In this document: piece after piece, positions 20,538 to 27,442 of the stretch | Layout of the letters: each line of letters starts with the position of its first letter | How positions within the stretch are numbered: position 1 is the stretch's first letter | Source: Fusobacterium varium | GTDB taxonomy: Bacteria; Fusobacteriota; Fusobacteriia; Fusobacteriales; Fusobacteriaceae | Length of the DNA stretch: 38,369 bases | Direction: 5' to 3' | Assembly (NCBI GenBank): GCA_021531615.1 | Contig: JADYUE010000022.1 | Location: 1 to 38,369, forward strand | Program-made: the position numbers and the translations under genes | Notes under the pieces: generated by a model | What the model saw: the letters and a program-made list of their open reading frames with translations, nothing else | What the model was told of the DNA's origin: nothing | Databases searched by the model: none

Positions 20538-20573
20538 ATTTTTTCTCCTTTTATAAGATTTAAAGAATATAAT

Positions 20574-20601
20574 ATTATCTAAATTATGTGTATATAAACA
20601 A
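20574..20601 (-). promoter_or_regulatory. Possible rep promoter overlapping an iteron
   Basis: On the minus strand TTGTTT (20596-20601) and GATAAT (20574-20579) are 16 bp apart, about 37 bp before the rep start codon. The -35 lies inside iteron copy 5, which would suit autorepression by the initiator. Both hexamers are weak. Confidence 0.3.
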
Positions 20602-20607
20602 AAATAA
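20586..20607 (+). repeat. Iteron-like 22-mer, copy 5 (origin cluster)
   Basis: TGTATATAAACAAAAATAA core; one mismatch to consensus within the core. Nearest copy to the rep start codon (49 bp). Confidence 0.7.
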
Positions 20608-20617
20608 ACACCTTTTT

Positions 20618-20639
20618 AAATGTATACTAACAAAAATAA
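20618..20639 (+). repeat. Iteron-like 22-mer, copy 6 (origin cluster)
   Basis: TGTATACTAACAAAAATAA core. It starts 32 bp, about three helical turns, after copy 5. Confidence 0.65.
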
Positions 20640-20800
20640 TTTAATTAATCTAACTTTTTTATTCAATTTCTCTATAAATCCAATATTAATGAGCTTTTTC
20701 TAAGTTTTTATATCTTTGAAATAAGAGAAAACATTTTTAATATTTCAATTATTTCTTTAAAGAATCCTTGATTTTATTGAATTTATATTATATTCTACTG

Positions 20801-20822
20801 TAATGTATATAGACAATAATAC
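20801..20822 (+). repeat. Iteron-like 22-mer, copy 7 (origin cluster)
   Basis: TGTATATAGACAATAATAC core, followed closely by a DnaA-box-like TGTGGATTT that has two mismatches. Confidence 0.65.
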
Positions 20823-20870
20823 ATTGTGGATTTTTATTTTATCATAAAAATCAAATAAAATAAAGGCTTA

Positions 20871-20892
20871 AAATGTATATATACATTAATAT
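20871..20892 (+). repeat. Iteron-like 22-mer, copy 8 (origin cluster)
   Basis: TGTATATATACATTAATAT core running into AATATTTTTTACT, the string shared with copy 9. Confidence 0.6.
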
Positions 20893-20926
20893 TTTTTACT
20901 AATCCTTATAAATACTATATTTTCGC

Positions 20927-20948
20927 TTATGTATATGAATAGTAATAT
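20927..20948 (+). repeat. Iteron-like 22-mer, copy 9 (origin cluster)
   Basis: TGTATATGAATAGTAATAT core. It starts 56 bp after copy 8 and has the same AATATTTTTTACT extension. Confidence 0.7.
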
Positions 20949-21030
20949 TTTTTACTTTTCTTAAAGTGGCTATATTAAAGAAGTTGTGAATATATACTTT
21001 TTTAAAAGGCCCAAAATACTTGAATTAAAT

Positions 21031-21052
21031 TTATGTATATGAATAATAATAA
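21031..21052 (+). repeat. Iteron-like 22-mer, copy 10 (origin cluster)
   Basis: TGTATATGAATAATAATAA, a full match to the core consensus. It starts 104 bp after copy 9. Confidence 0.75.
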
Positions 21053-21080
21053 AATTAAAGTTTTTTTTGCAAGAATATCT

Positions 21081-21100
21081 AATAAAATCAAGGGTTAGTT
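21081..21100 (+). repeat. 20-bp element shared with the right edge
   Basis: AATAAAATCAAGGGTTAGTT here recurs at 38169-38188 with one mismatch. Its first 13 bases also occur inverted at 20766-20778. Function unknown. Confidence 0.5.
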
Positions 21101-21329
21101 TTATGTTAAAATTTTAACTTAGTCTTTACATTAAACATTAAACAAAAAAACAACTACAGCTTTATGCTTTTCTTATCTCTTATAAAAATAACTTTTCAAA
21201 CTAACAAAACTCAATTTTTTATAAAACTTATCCTTAAACTAAAATAAAGTTGAAATAAATTATAATATAAAAATTATTTAATTCCAAAACATAAATTTTA
21301 TTATAAAATAACTAAAAGATAAATAAAAA

Positions 21330-21351
21330 ATATGTATATTAATATAAATAA
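21330..21351 (+). repeat. Iteron-like 22-mer, copy 11 (origin cluster)
   Basis: TGTATATTAATATAAATAA core, embedded in the AT-rich block. It is one of the weaker matches and could be partly chance. Confidence 0.5.
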
Positions 21352-21406
21352 TAAAATTAAAATAATATAAAATTTATAGAATTTTATTAAATTTTCCAAT
21401 AATTAC

Positions 21407-21435
21407 TTGACAAAATAAGAATTTTCCTTTAAAAT
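21407..21435 (+). promoter_or_regulatory. Promoter of rpmH
   Basis: TTGACA (21407-21412), 17-bp spacer, TAAAAT (21430-21435), with an extremely A/T-rich upstream segment. Transcription should begin near 21442, about 30 bases before the rpmH start. Confidence 0.8.
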
Positions 21436-21473
21436 TACTATCTGAAATATAGAATTTTTTTGGAGGTGAAAAA

Positions 21474-21608
21474 ATGAAAAGAACATACCAACCTAATAAA
21501 GCAAAAAGAAAGAAAGATCATGGGTTCAGAGCTAGAATGGCTACTAAAAACGGTAGAAAAGTTTTAAAAAGAAGAAGAGCTAGAGGTAGACAACAATTAT
21601 CAGCATAG
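21474..21608 (+). CDS. rpmH: 50S ribosomal protein L34
   Basis: 44 residues, [18 protein letters not shown] at the N-terminus and ending [13 protein letters not shown]; length and sequence are typical of bL34. GGAGGTG lies 6 bases before the ATG. It is followed at once by a GC-rich hairpin, then rnpA, the order found beside most bacterial origins. Confidence 0.98.
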   Translation: MKRTYQPNKAKRKKDHGFRARMATKNGRKVLKRRRARGRQQLSA

Positions 21609-21639
21609 AACCCGGTGTTTTAAATCACCGGGTTTTTAC
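21609..21639 (+). terminator. Hairpin between rpmH and rnpA
   Basis: AACCCGGTG/CACCGGGTT stem with an 8-base loop followed by TTT, starting right at the rpmH stop codon. No promoter is obvious before rnpA, so this probably attenuates transcription to give more L34 than RNase P protein. Confidence 0.75.
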
Positions 21640-21690
21640 AAGAAATAGTATTGTAAAAAATAATTCAAAATTGTTGGGAGTTTTATAACT

Positions 21691-22041
21691 ATGAATAATT
21701 TAAAAAAAGACAGAGAGTTTCAACTAATCTATAATTCGGGAAGAAAAAGTTTTGGTTATTACTCTCTTATTTTTTTTAAAAAGAATGATCAAAACTTAAA
21801 AAGATGCGGTTTTGTTGTAAGTAAGAAAACTGGAAATGCTGTTTGTAGGAATAGATTGAAAAGACTATTCAGGGAATATTATCGTAAATATGAAGAGCAA
21901 ATAAAAGATAATTATGATATAATATTTGTGGCAAAAAGAAATGCTGGAGAAAAAGTTAAAACTTTAAAATATCAAGATATAGAAAAAGATCTTTTAAAAG
22001 TTATGAATCATAATAAGCTTTTCAAAAATCAAGGAAAATAA
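21691..22041 (+). CDS. rnpA: Ribonuclease P protein component
   Basis: Protein cofactor of RNase P, which trims tRNA 5' leaders. 116 residues, basic, with FVVSKKTGNAVCRNRLKRLFREYYR, the family's RNR signature. GGGAG lies 10 bases upstream of the ATG. It is followed by yidD 3 bases after its stop. Confidence 0.96.
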   Translation: MNNLKKDREFQLIYNSGRKSFGYYSLIFFKKNDQNLKRCGFVVSKKTGNAVCRNRLKRLFREYYRKYEEQIKDNYDIIFVAKRNAGEKVKTLKYQDIEKDLLKVMNHNKLFKNQGK

Positions 22042-22044
22042 ACT

Positions 22045-22284
22045 ATGAAAAAAATTATACTTTTATTAATTAGATTTTATCAAAAGTATATATCAATATT
22101 TTTGGGAAAAAACTGCAGGTTTATTCCCACATGTTCGGCATACACATATGAAGCTATTGAGAGATTTGGAGTCTTAAAAGGGGGATTTTTAGGTATAAAA
22201 AGGATATTAAAATGTCATCCTTGGCATCCTGGAGGATTTGATCCAGTCCCTAAAAAAAATAAAAATATTCAGGAGGATAAATGA
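22045..22284 (+). CDS. yidD: Membrane protein insertion efficiency factor YidD
   Basis: 79 residues. An amphipathic N-terminal helix ([14 protein letters not shown]) is followed by [19 protein letters not shown] and [12 protein letters not shown], which are the family hallmarks. YidD assists YidC-dependent insertion at the inner membrane. Its TGA overlaps the yidC ATG (ATGA). Confidence 0.95.
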   Translation: MKKIILLLIRFYQKYISIFLGKNCRFIPTCSAYTYEAIERFGVLKGGFLGIKRILKCHPWHPGGFDPVPKKNKNIQEDK

Positions 22285-22895
22285 GTTATATTTATGGTTT
22301 GTTAAAAACTGCTATTGAAACATTACTATTAATGGTTTATAAGGTAACAGGAAACTTTGGAATTGCTATAATTGGAGCTACTATTATAATAAAAATTATT
22401 CTTCTTCCACTTACTTTAAAACAAGATAAGTCTATGAAGAATATGAAAAAATTACAACCTGAAATGGAAAAAATAAAAGAGCAATATAAAAATGATCCTA
22501 AAATGCAACAACAAAAAACAATGGAGTTATATCAAAAACATAAAGTTAACCCTGCTGGAGGATGTTTACCACTACTTATTCAACTTCCTATTTTATGGGC
22601 ATTATTTGGAGTTTTAAGAGGGGATATCGTTCCTCAAGAGATGTTTTTATGGATGGATCTTGTAAAACCAGATCCTTATTATATTCTTCCTGTTTTAAAT
22701 GGAGTTGTTTCTTTTGTTCAACAAAAGGTAATGGGATCATCAGACAACCCTCAAATGAAGAATATGATGTACATGTTCCCTATTATGATGGTATTTATCT
22801 CTTATAAAATGCCTGCTGGATTACAAATCTATTGGCTAACATCAAGTTTAGCTGGAGTTATCCAACAATATCTAATTATGAAAAAAGGAGATTAA
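22281..22895 (+). CDS. yidC: Membrane protein insertase YidC/Oxa1
   Basis: Inserts proteins into the inner membrane with or without SecYEG. At 204 residues it is the short Oxa1 core without the large periplasmic domain of proteobacterial YidC and without a lipoprotein signal. Five membrane helices are plausible, separated by the charged coiled hairpin [23 protein letters not shown] (about 51-73). The groove residue that is Arg in E. coli and Bacillus appears to be Lys ([12 protein letters not shown]). The ribosome site AGGAGG lies inside the yidD end. Confidence 0.93.
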   Translation: MSYIYGLLKTAIETLLLMVYKVTGNFGIAIIGATIIIKIILLPLTLKQDKSMKNMKKLQPEMEKIKEQYKNDPKMQQQKTMELYQKHKVNPAGGCLPLLIQLPILWALFGVLRGDIVPQEMFLWMDLVKPDPYYILPVLNGVVSFVQQKVMGSSDNPQMKNMMYMFPIMMVFISYKMPAGLQIYWLTSSLAGVIQQYLIMKKGD

Positions 22896-22900
22896 TTAAA

Positions 22901-23668
22901 ATGAGTAATGTTATAGAAATCAAAGCTATGAGCAAAGAACAAGCTATAACTAGGGCTTTAAAGAGAATGGAGGCAACTCCAGATCAAATAGTTAAAGTAG
23001 TTGAAAAACAAAAAAGTCGTTCATTTATCTTTGGGCTATTTGAAAAAGAGGGAATTTATGAGATAGAGATTTCAAAAGAGATCGTAAAAAAAGAAGAGGA
23101 AAAAGTTCAACATACTCAAGTTGAAGAGAAGAGAGAAGTTCCTAAAAAGAGAGAGATTAAGGAACATAGAGAAAATCATAAAGAGAAAACTCATACAGAG
23201 CATAAGAAAGAGCAACCAGTAGTTGAATCAATAGATAATTCAAAGGTTGTAGAAGCTAAAGCTAAAGAGCTATTAGAGTATATTGGATTAAATTTAAGAG
23301 TAGATGTAAATAAAATCCATGAAAGAACTTATTTAGTAAATCTTTATGGAGAAGATAACGGAATAATAATTGGAAAAAAAGGAAAAACTCTGAATAGTTT
23401 TGAATACCTTTTAAATTCTCTATTGAAAGATTATAGAATAGAAGTTGATGTTGAGGGATTTAAAGAGAAGAGAAATGAGACTTTAAGAGAACTTGGAAAG
23501 AAAATGGCAGAAAAAGCTTTAAAATCTAATAAAGCTGTTAGACTAAACCCTATGCCACCAAGAGAAAGAAAAGTTATTCATGAGATTGTAAATAAATATC
23601 CTGAATTAGACACTTTTAGTGAAGGAAGAGATCCTAAAAGATACATCGTTATTAAAAGAAAAAAATAA
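22901..23668 (+). CDS. jag: Jag/KhpB-like RNA-binding protein
   Basis: 255 residues from ATG 22901 (AAAAAAGGAGA just upstream; a longer in-frame reading runs back into yidC but lacks a ribosome site). Jag_N domain at about 1-50 (IEIKAMSKEQAITRALKRM), a highly charged Lys/Glu linker (about 60-110), a KH domain with GIIIGKKGKTLNSFEYLLN, and an R3H domain with NPMPPRERKVIHEIVNKYP. The family binds RNA and affects cell division and envelope homeostasis. It always sits near yidC. Confidence 0.93.
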   Translation: MSNVIEIKAMSKEQAITRALKRMEATPDQIVKVVEKQKSRSFIFGLFEKEGIYEIEISKEIVKKEEEKVQHTQVEEKREVPKKREIKEHRENHKEKTHTEHKKEQPVVESIDNSKVVEAKAKELLEYIGLNLRVDVNKIHERTYLVNLYGEDNGIIIGKKGKTLNSFEYLLNSLLKDYRIEVDVEGFKEKRNETLRELGKKMAEKALKSNKAVRLNPMPPRERKVIHEIVNKYPELDTFSEGRDPKRYIVIKRKK

Positions 23669-23677
23669 GGAGGAGCC

Positions 23678-25048
23678 ATGCTTTTTGATACAATAGCGGC
23701 TATCTCTACACCTCGTGGAGAAGGTGGAATTGGAATAGTAAGAATATCTGGGAATAATGCACTAGATATACTTGAAAAAATATTTAAACCTAAGTCTGGA
23801 AAAGCTATAAAAGGACTAAGAAATTATAGTATTAACTATGGTCATATTTTTGATGGTAAGACTTTAGTGGATGAAGTACTAGTATCTATTATGAAAGCTC
23901 CTAATACTTATACAAGAGAGGACATTGTAGAGATAAATTGCCATGGAGGTTTTGTAATAACTGAGAAGGTGCTTGAAGTAGTTTTAAAAAATGGAGCAAG
24001 AATTGCTGAAATTGGAGAATTTACTAGAAGAGCATTTTTAAATGGAAGAATAGATTTAACACAAGCTGAAGCTGTAATTGATTTGATACATGGAAAGACA
24101 GAAAAGTCAGTTTCTCTATCTTTAAATCAATTGAGAGGAGATCTAAAAGAGCAAATAGAGCATCTTAAAAAGTTAGTTTTAGATGTTGCAGCACATATCA
24201 ATGTTGTTTTAGATTATCCAGAAGAGGGAATTGATGATCCTTTACCAGAGCATTTAGTGGAAAATCTTCAAGAGGTATTGGATACAACAGATAGATTAAT
24301 AAGATCTTACGACAAAGGTAAGATGATAAAAGAGGGAATAAAAACAGCTATAGTAGGTAAGCCAAATGTTGGTAAATCTAGTATACTGAATTCTGTTTTA
24401 AAGGAAGAGAGAGCTATAGTTACTCATGTAGCTGGAACAACTAGAGATGTAATTGAAGAGGTTGTAAATCTTAAAGGGATTCCTTTGGTATTAGTTGATA
24501 CTGCTGGAATTAGAAAAACAGATGATTTAGTAGAAAATATAGGTGTTGAGAAATCTAAGAAATTGATTGAAAGTGCAGATCTTATTCTTTTCGTTGTTGA
24601 TGGTTCAAGACCTTTAGATGAAGAGGATATGAAGATACATGAAGCAATAAAAGCTGAAAAGGTTATTGGAATCTTGAATAAGATAGATATTAAAGAGGAT
24701 ATTGACCTATCACCTTTAACTAAGATAAGTAAATGGTTAGAGATTTCAGCTATAAAAAATCAAGGAATAGATGAGATGGAAGAGGAGATCTATCGTCATA
24801 TTATTGATGAAAATATTGAAGATAGTTCTCAAAAGATAACAATTACAAATGTAAGACATAAATCAGCATTAGAGAAAACTAAACAATCTATTGAGAATAT
24901 ATTTGAAACAATAGAGAGTGGACTTCCTATGGATCTTATGGCTGTGGATATTAAAGGGGCTTTAGATTCATTGTCAGAGGTAACTGGAGAGATATCTAGT
25001 GAAGATCTATTAGATCATATATTTAGTAACTTCTGTGTAGGAAAATAA
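23678..25048 (+). CDS. mnmE: tRNA modification GTPase MnmE
   Basis: With MnmG it makes the (carboxymethyl)aminomethyl group on U34 of tRNAs reading split codon boxes. 456 residues. N-terminal formyl-folate domain ([21 protein letters not shown]), then helical region, then G domain with [19 protein letters not shown] and NKID. The essential C-terminal FCVGK (family CIGK) is last. It starts 9 bases after jag. Confidence 0.97.
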   Translation: MLFDTIAAISTPRGEGGIGIVRISGNNALDILEKIFKPKSGKAIKGLRNYSINYGHIFDGKTLVDEVLVSIMKAPNTYTREDIVEINCHGGFVITEKVLEVVLKNGARIAEIGEFTRRAFLNGRIDLTQAEAVIDLIHGKTEKSVSLSLNQLRGDLKEQIEHLKKLVLDVAAHINVVLDYPEEGIDDPLPEHLVENLQEVLDTTDRLIRSYDKGKMIKEGIKTAIVGKPNVGKSSILNSVLKEERAIVTHVAGTTRDVIEEVVNLKGIPLVLVDTAGIRKTDDLVENIGVEKSKKLIESADLILFVVDGSRPLDEEDMKIHEAIKAEKVIGILNKIDIKEDIDLSPLTKISKWLEISAIKNQGIDEMEEEIYRHIIDENIEDSSQKITITNVRHKSALEKTKQSIENIFETIESGLPMDLMAVDIKGALDSLSEVTGEISSEDLLDHIFSNFCVGK

Positions 25049-25053
25049 AAAAT

Positions 25054-25085
25054 AAGAGTGATTCATTTTGTGGGTCACTCTTTTC
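25054..25085 (+). terminator. Hairpin between mnmE and mnmG
   Basis: AAGAGTGA (25054-25061) pairs with TCACTCTT (25075-25082) followed by TTTC. The T tract is short, so it may only reduce read-through into mnmG. Confidence 0.6.
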
Positions 25086-25119
25086 TTGCTTTTAAATATT
25101 GAAATTTGGAGGATAAAGA

Positions 25120-26964
25120 ATGAAAAAATATGAAGTTATAGTTGTAGGAGGTGGGCATGGAGGTGTTGAAGCTAGTTTAGCAGCAGCTAGATTAGGAAAG
25201 AAAACAGCTATGTTTACTCTTTATTTAGATACAATAGCAATGATGTCATGTAATCCTTCTATTGGAGGACCTGGAAAAAGCAACTTAGTAGCTGAGATGG
25301 ATATTCTTGGTGGAGAGATGGGAAGACATACAGATAGATTTAATCTTCAATTGAAACATCTAAATGAAAGTAAAGGTCCAGCAGCAAGAATTACAAGAGG
25401 ACAAGCAGATAAATATCTATATAGAACAGAGATGAGAAAACTTTTAGAACATACTGATAATCTTGAATTGATACAAGATTGTGTAGATGAAATAATAGTT
25501 GAAGATGGGAAAGTAAAAGGGATTATAACAAGACTTGGAATAGAATATTATGCTGATACAGTAGTTTTAGCAACAGGAACTTTCTTAAAAGGGAAGATAG
25601 TTATTGGAGATGTTGCTTATTCAGCAGGTAGACAGGGAGAAAATTCAGCAGAGAAACTATCTGATAGCTTGAGAGAACATGGAATTACTATTGAGAGATA
25701 CCAAACTGCAACTCCACCAAGACTTGATAGAAGAAGTATAGATTTTAGCAAGATGAAAGAGTTAAGAGGAGAGGAACACCCTAGATACTTCTCAATTTTT
25801 ACTGAAAAAGAGAGAAATAACACAGTTCCTACTTGGCTTACTTACACTACAGAAAAGACAATTGAAGTAGCTAAAGAGATGTTACAATACTCTCCAATAG
25901 TAAGTGGAATTATTAAAACTCATGGACCTAGACATTGTCCATCTCTAGATAGAAAGGTTATAAACTTCCCAGATAAAACAAATCATCAAATATTTTTAGA
26001 ATTGGAATCAGCTGATTCAGAAGAAGTTTATGTAAATGGACTTACAACAGCTATGCCACCTTTTGCTCAAGAGGCTATGATGAGAACAATAGCAGGGCTT
26101 GAAAATGCAAGGGTAATGAGATATGGATATGCTGTTGAATATGATTATGCTCCAGCTTCACAACTTTATCCAAGCTTAGAGAGTAAAAAGATAGAGGGAT
26201 TATTCTTTGCTGGGCAAATAAATGGAACTTCAGGTTATGAAGAGGCTGCTTGTCAAGGATTTATAGCAGGGGTTAATGCTGCAAGAAAAGTTGATAATAA
26301 AGAGCCTGTTATTATTGATAGAAGTGAAGGATATATAGGGGTATTGATTGATGATATTATCCATAAAAAGACACCAGAGCCTTATAGAGTACTTCCATCA
26401 AGATCTGAGTATAGACTTACTCTAAGATTTGACAATGCCTTTATGAGACTATTTAAAAAGGCTAAAGAGATAGGAATCTTATCTAAAGAGAGAATTGATT
26501 ATTTAGAAAAAGCTATTGAAACAGTTAATAGTGAAATAGCTAGATTAAAAGAAATTAGTGTGCCAATGGTACAAGCTAATGCTTTACTAGAATCTTTAGG
26601 ATCAAATCAAAAACTAACTAAAGGGGTAAAAATTGGAGATCTTTTAAAGATAAAAGAGGTTACTTATGATAGTTTAAAAGCTATTGTTGAGATAGAAGAT
26701 TATCCTGAATTTATAAAGAATCAAATAGAAACAATGATAAAATATGAGATCTTTATAGAGAGAGAAAATGAACAAATAAAAAGATTTAAAGAGTTAGAAG
26801 AGATGAAAATTCCAGTAGATTTTGATTTTTCACAAGTTAGAGGAATTTCAAATATAGCTAGAAGTGGAATGGAAGAGATAAAACCTTTATCTATTGGAGA
26901 AGCTTCAAGAATTAGTGGTGTTACAGGAAATGATATAGCTCTTTTAATAGGATATCTAAAATAA
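25120..26964 (+). CDS. mnmG: tRNA uridine 5-carboxymethylaminomethyl modification enzyme MnmG
   Basis: FAD-dependent partner of MnmE, 614 residues. The FAD dinucleotide-binding motif VVGGGHGGVEASLAAARLG opens the protein. MSCNPSIGGPGKSNLVAEMD and NGTSGYEEAACQGFIAGVNAAR are family signatures, and the C-terminal helical domain ends RISGVTGNDIALLIGYLK. GGAGG lies 7 bases before the ATG. It is the last gene of the rpmH-to-mnmG run. Confidence 0.97.
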   Translation: MKKYEVIVVGGGHGGVEASLAAARLGKKTAMFTLYLDTIAMMSCNPSIGGPGKSNLVAEMDILGGEMGRHTDRFNLQLKHLNESKGPAARITRGQADKYLYRTEMRKLLEHTDNLELIQDCVDEIIVEDGKVKGIITRLGIEYYADTVVLATGTFLKGKIVIGDVAYSAGRQGENSAEKLSDSLREHGITIERYQTATPPRLDRRSIDFSKMKELRGEEHPRYFSIFTEKERNNTVPTWLTYTTEKTIEVAKEMLQYSPIVSGIIKTHGPRHCPSLDRKVINFPDKTNHQIFLELESADSEEVYVNGLTTAMPPFAQEAMMRTIAGLENARVMRYGYAVEYDYAPASQLYPSLESKKIEGLFFAGQINGTSGYEEAACQGFIAGVNAARKVDNKEPVIIDRSEGYIGVLIDDIIHKKTPEPYRVLPSRSEYRLTLRFDNAFMRLFKKAKEIGILSKERIDYLEKAIETVNSEIARLKEISVPMVQANALLESLGSNQKLTKGVKIGDLLKIKEVTYDSLKAIVEIEDYPEFIKNQIETMIKYEIFIERENEQIKRFKELEEMKIPVDFDFSQVRGISNIARSGMEEIKPLSIGEASRISGVTGNDIALLIGYLK

Positions 26965-26972
26965 TAATTAAG

Positions 26973-27012
26973 ATAGTTATTAATGTGTATATGAACATTA
27001 ATAACTATTTTT
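26973..27012 (+). terminator. Terminator of mnmG with iteron core in the loop
   Basis: A perfect 13-bp inverted repeat (26973-26985 with 26996-27008) followed by seven T, 8 bases after the mnmG stop. The 10-base loop is TGTATATGAA, the core of the iteron-like motif. Confidence 0.8.
26983..27004 (+). repeat. Iteron-like 22-mer, copy 12 (in terminator loop)
   Basis: TGTATATGAACATTAATAA core; it covers the loop and right arm of the mnmG terminator. Confidence 0.6.
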
Positions 27013-27089
27013 TTCTAATTAGTTTTAAAGTTTAATTTTCATAGTACTAGGTTATCTTTTAAAGATCAATTTTCAAAACTTATATTTTT

Positions 27090-27248
27090 AATATCAACTA
27101 GCCTTCATACTAGAGAATAAAGAATCTCTAGGCTCATTTCGTTGAAAATGCAAAACTCAACTTCGTTTCAAACACGTTGCATTTTCTTAACTGCATTTCG
27201 CTGAGAGATTCTAATGTTCTTTAGTGAATTACGGCTTTAGTTGATATT
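27090..27248. repeat. 159-bp imperfect palindrome (MITE-like)
   Basis: Bounded by an 11-bp perfect inverted repeat, AATATCAACTA (27090-27100) and its complement (27238-27248). Inside, AGAATCTCT / AGAGATTCT and GAAAATGCAA (27144-27153) / TTGCATTTTC (27177-27186) are nested inverted pairs, so the whole element can fold into one long hairpin. Its base composition is less AT-rich than its surroundings and no reading frame is seen. It looks like a non-autonomous miniature element or palindromic intergenic repeat. Confidence 0.65.
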
Positions 27249-27328
27249 GGGATAGAATTTTGATTTTTAAATATTGGTTTAGAATATAGATAAAAGAGTA
27301 GGTAATTACAAAAAGTATATAAAAGTTG

Positions 27329-27350
27329 ATATGTATATAATCAAAAATAA
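27329..27350 (+). repeat. Iteron-like 22-mer, copy 13
   Basis: TGTATATAATCAAAAATAA core. It faces copy 14 head to head across a 4-base GGTT spacer. Confidence 0.6.
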
Positions 27351-27354
27351 GGTT

Positions 27355-27376
27355 TTATTTTTTGTCGTATACATAA
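27355..27376 (-). repeat. Iteron-like 22-mer, copy 14
   Basis: Minus-strand core TGTATACGACAAAAAATAA. Its 21-base body matches copy 15 at 20 of 21 positions. Confidence 0.6.
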
Positions 27377-27392
27377 GTTTAAATAAAAAAGA

Positions 27393-27411
27393 AGCTGCTA
27401 AAATAGCAGCT
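27393..27411 (-). terminator. Terminator of the peptide-binding protein gene
   Basis: AGCTGCTA (27393-27400) pairs with TAGCAGCT (27404-27411) across a 3-base loop. On the minus strand it is followed by TTCTTTTTTATTT, a good intrinsic terminator 31 bases past the stop codon. Confidence 0.85.
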
Positions 27412-27420
27412 CCTAGAATT

Positions 27421-27442
27421 TTATTTTTTGTCATATACATAT
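27421..27442 (-). repeat. Iteron-like 22-mer, copy 15
   Basis: Minus-strand core TGTATATGACAAAAAATAA, touching the stop codon of the peptide-binding protein gene. Copies 14 and 15 flank its terminator as direct repeats. Confidence 0.65.

Larger units (their letters stand above)
20538..21473. other. Candidate chromosomal origin: iteron cluster plus AT-rich block
   Basis: 936 bp without a gene, between divergently transcribed rep and rpmH; all genes on the left read left and all on the right read right. It holds seven iteron-like 22-mers, all on the plus strand. Two of these are followed by the same AATATTTTTTACT string (20888-20900, 20944-20956). An inverted pair AATAAAATCAAGG lies at 20766-20778 (minus) and 21081-21093 (plus). 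The stretch about 21240-21400 is almost pure A/T and is the best candidate for duplex unwinding. Only poor DnaA-box look-alikes are present (20825, 20985, 21228). Confidence 0.7.

Noticed and set aside
20825-21236. DnaA boxes (TGTGGATTT at 20825, TGTGAATAT at 20985, TTATCCTTA at 21228)
   Set aside because: Each has one or two mismatches to TTATNCACA and they are scattered; such matches are expected by chance in AT-rich DNA.
20538-21473. CRISPR-like array from the repeated 22-mers
   Set aside because: Spacing between copies is irregular (32 to about 300 bp), copies are imperfect, and there are no cas genes.
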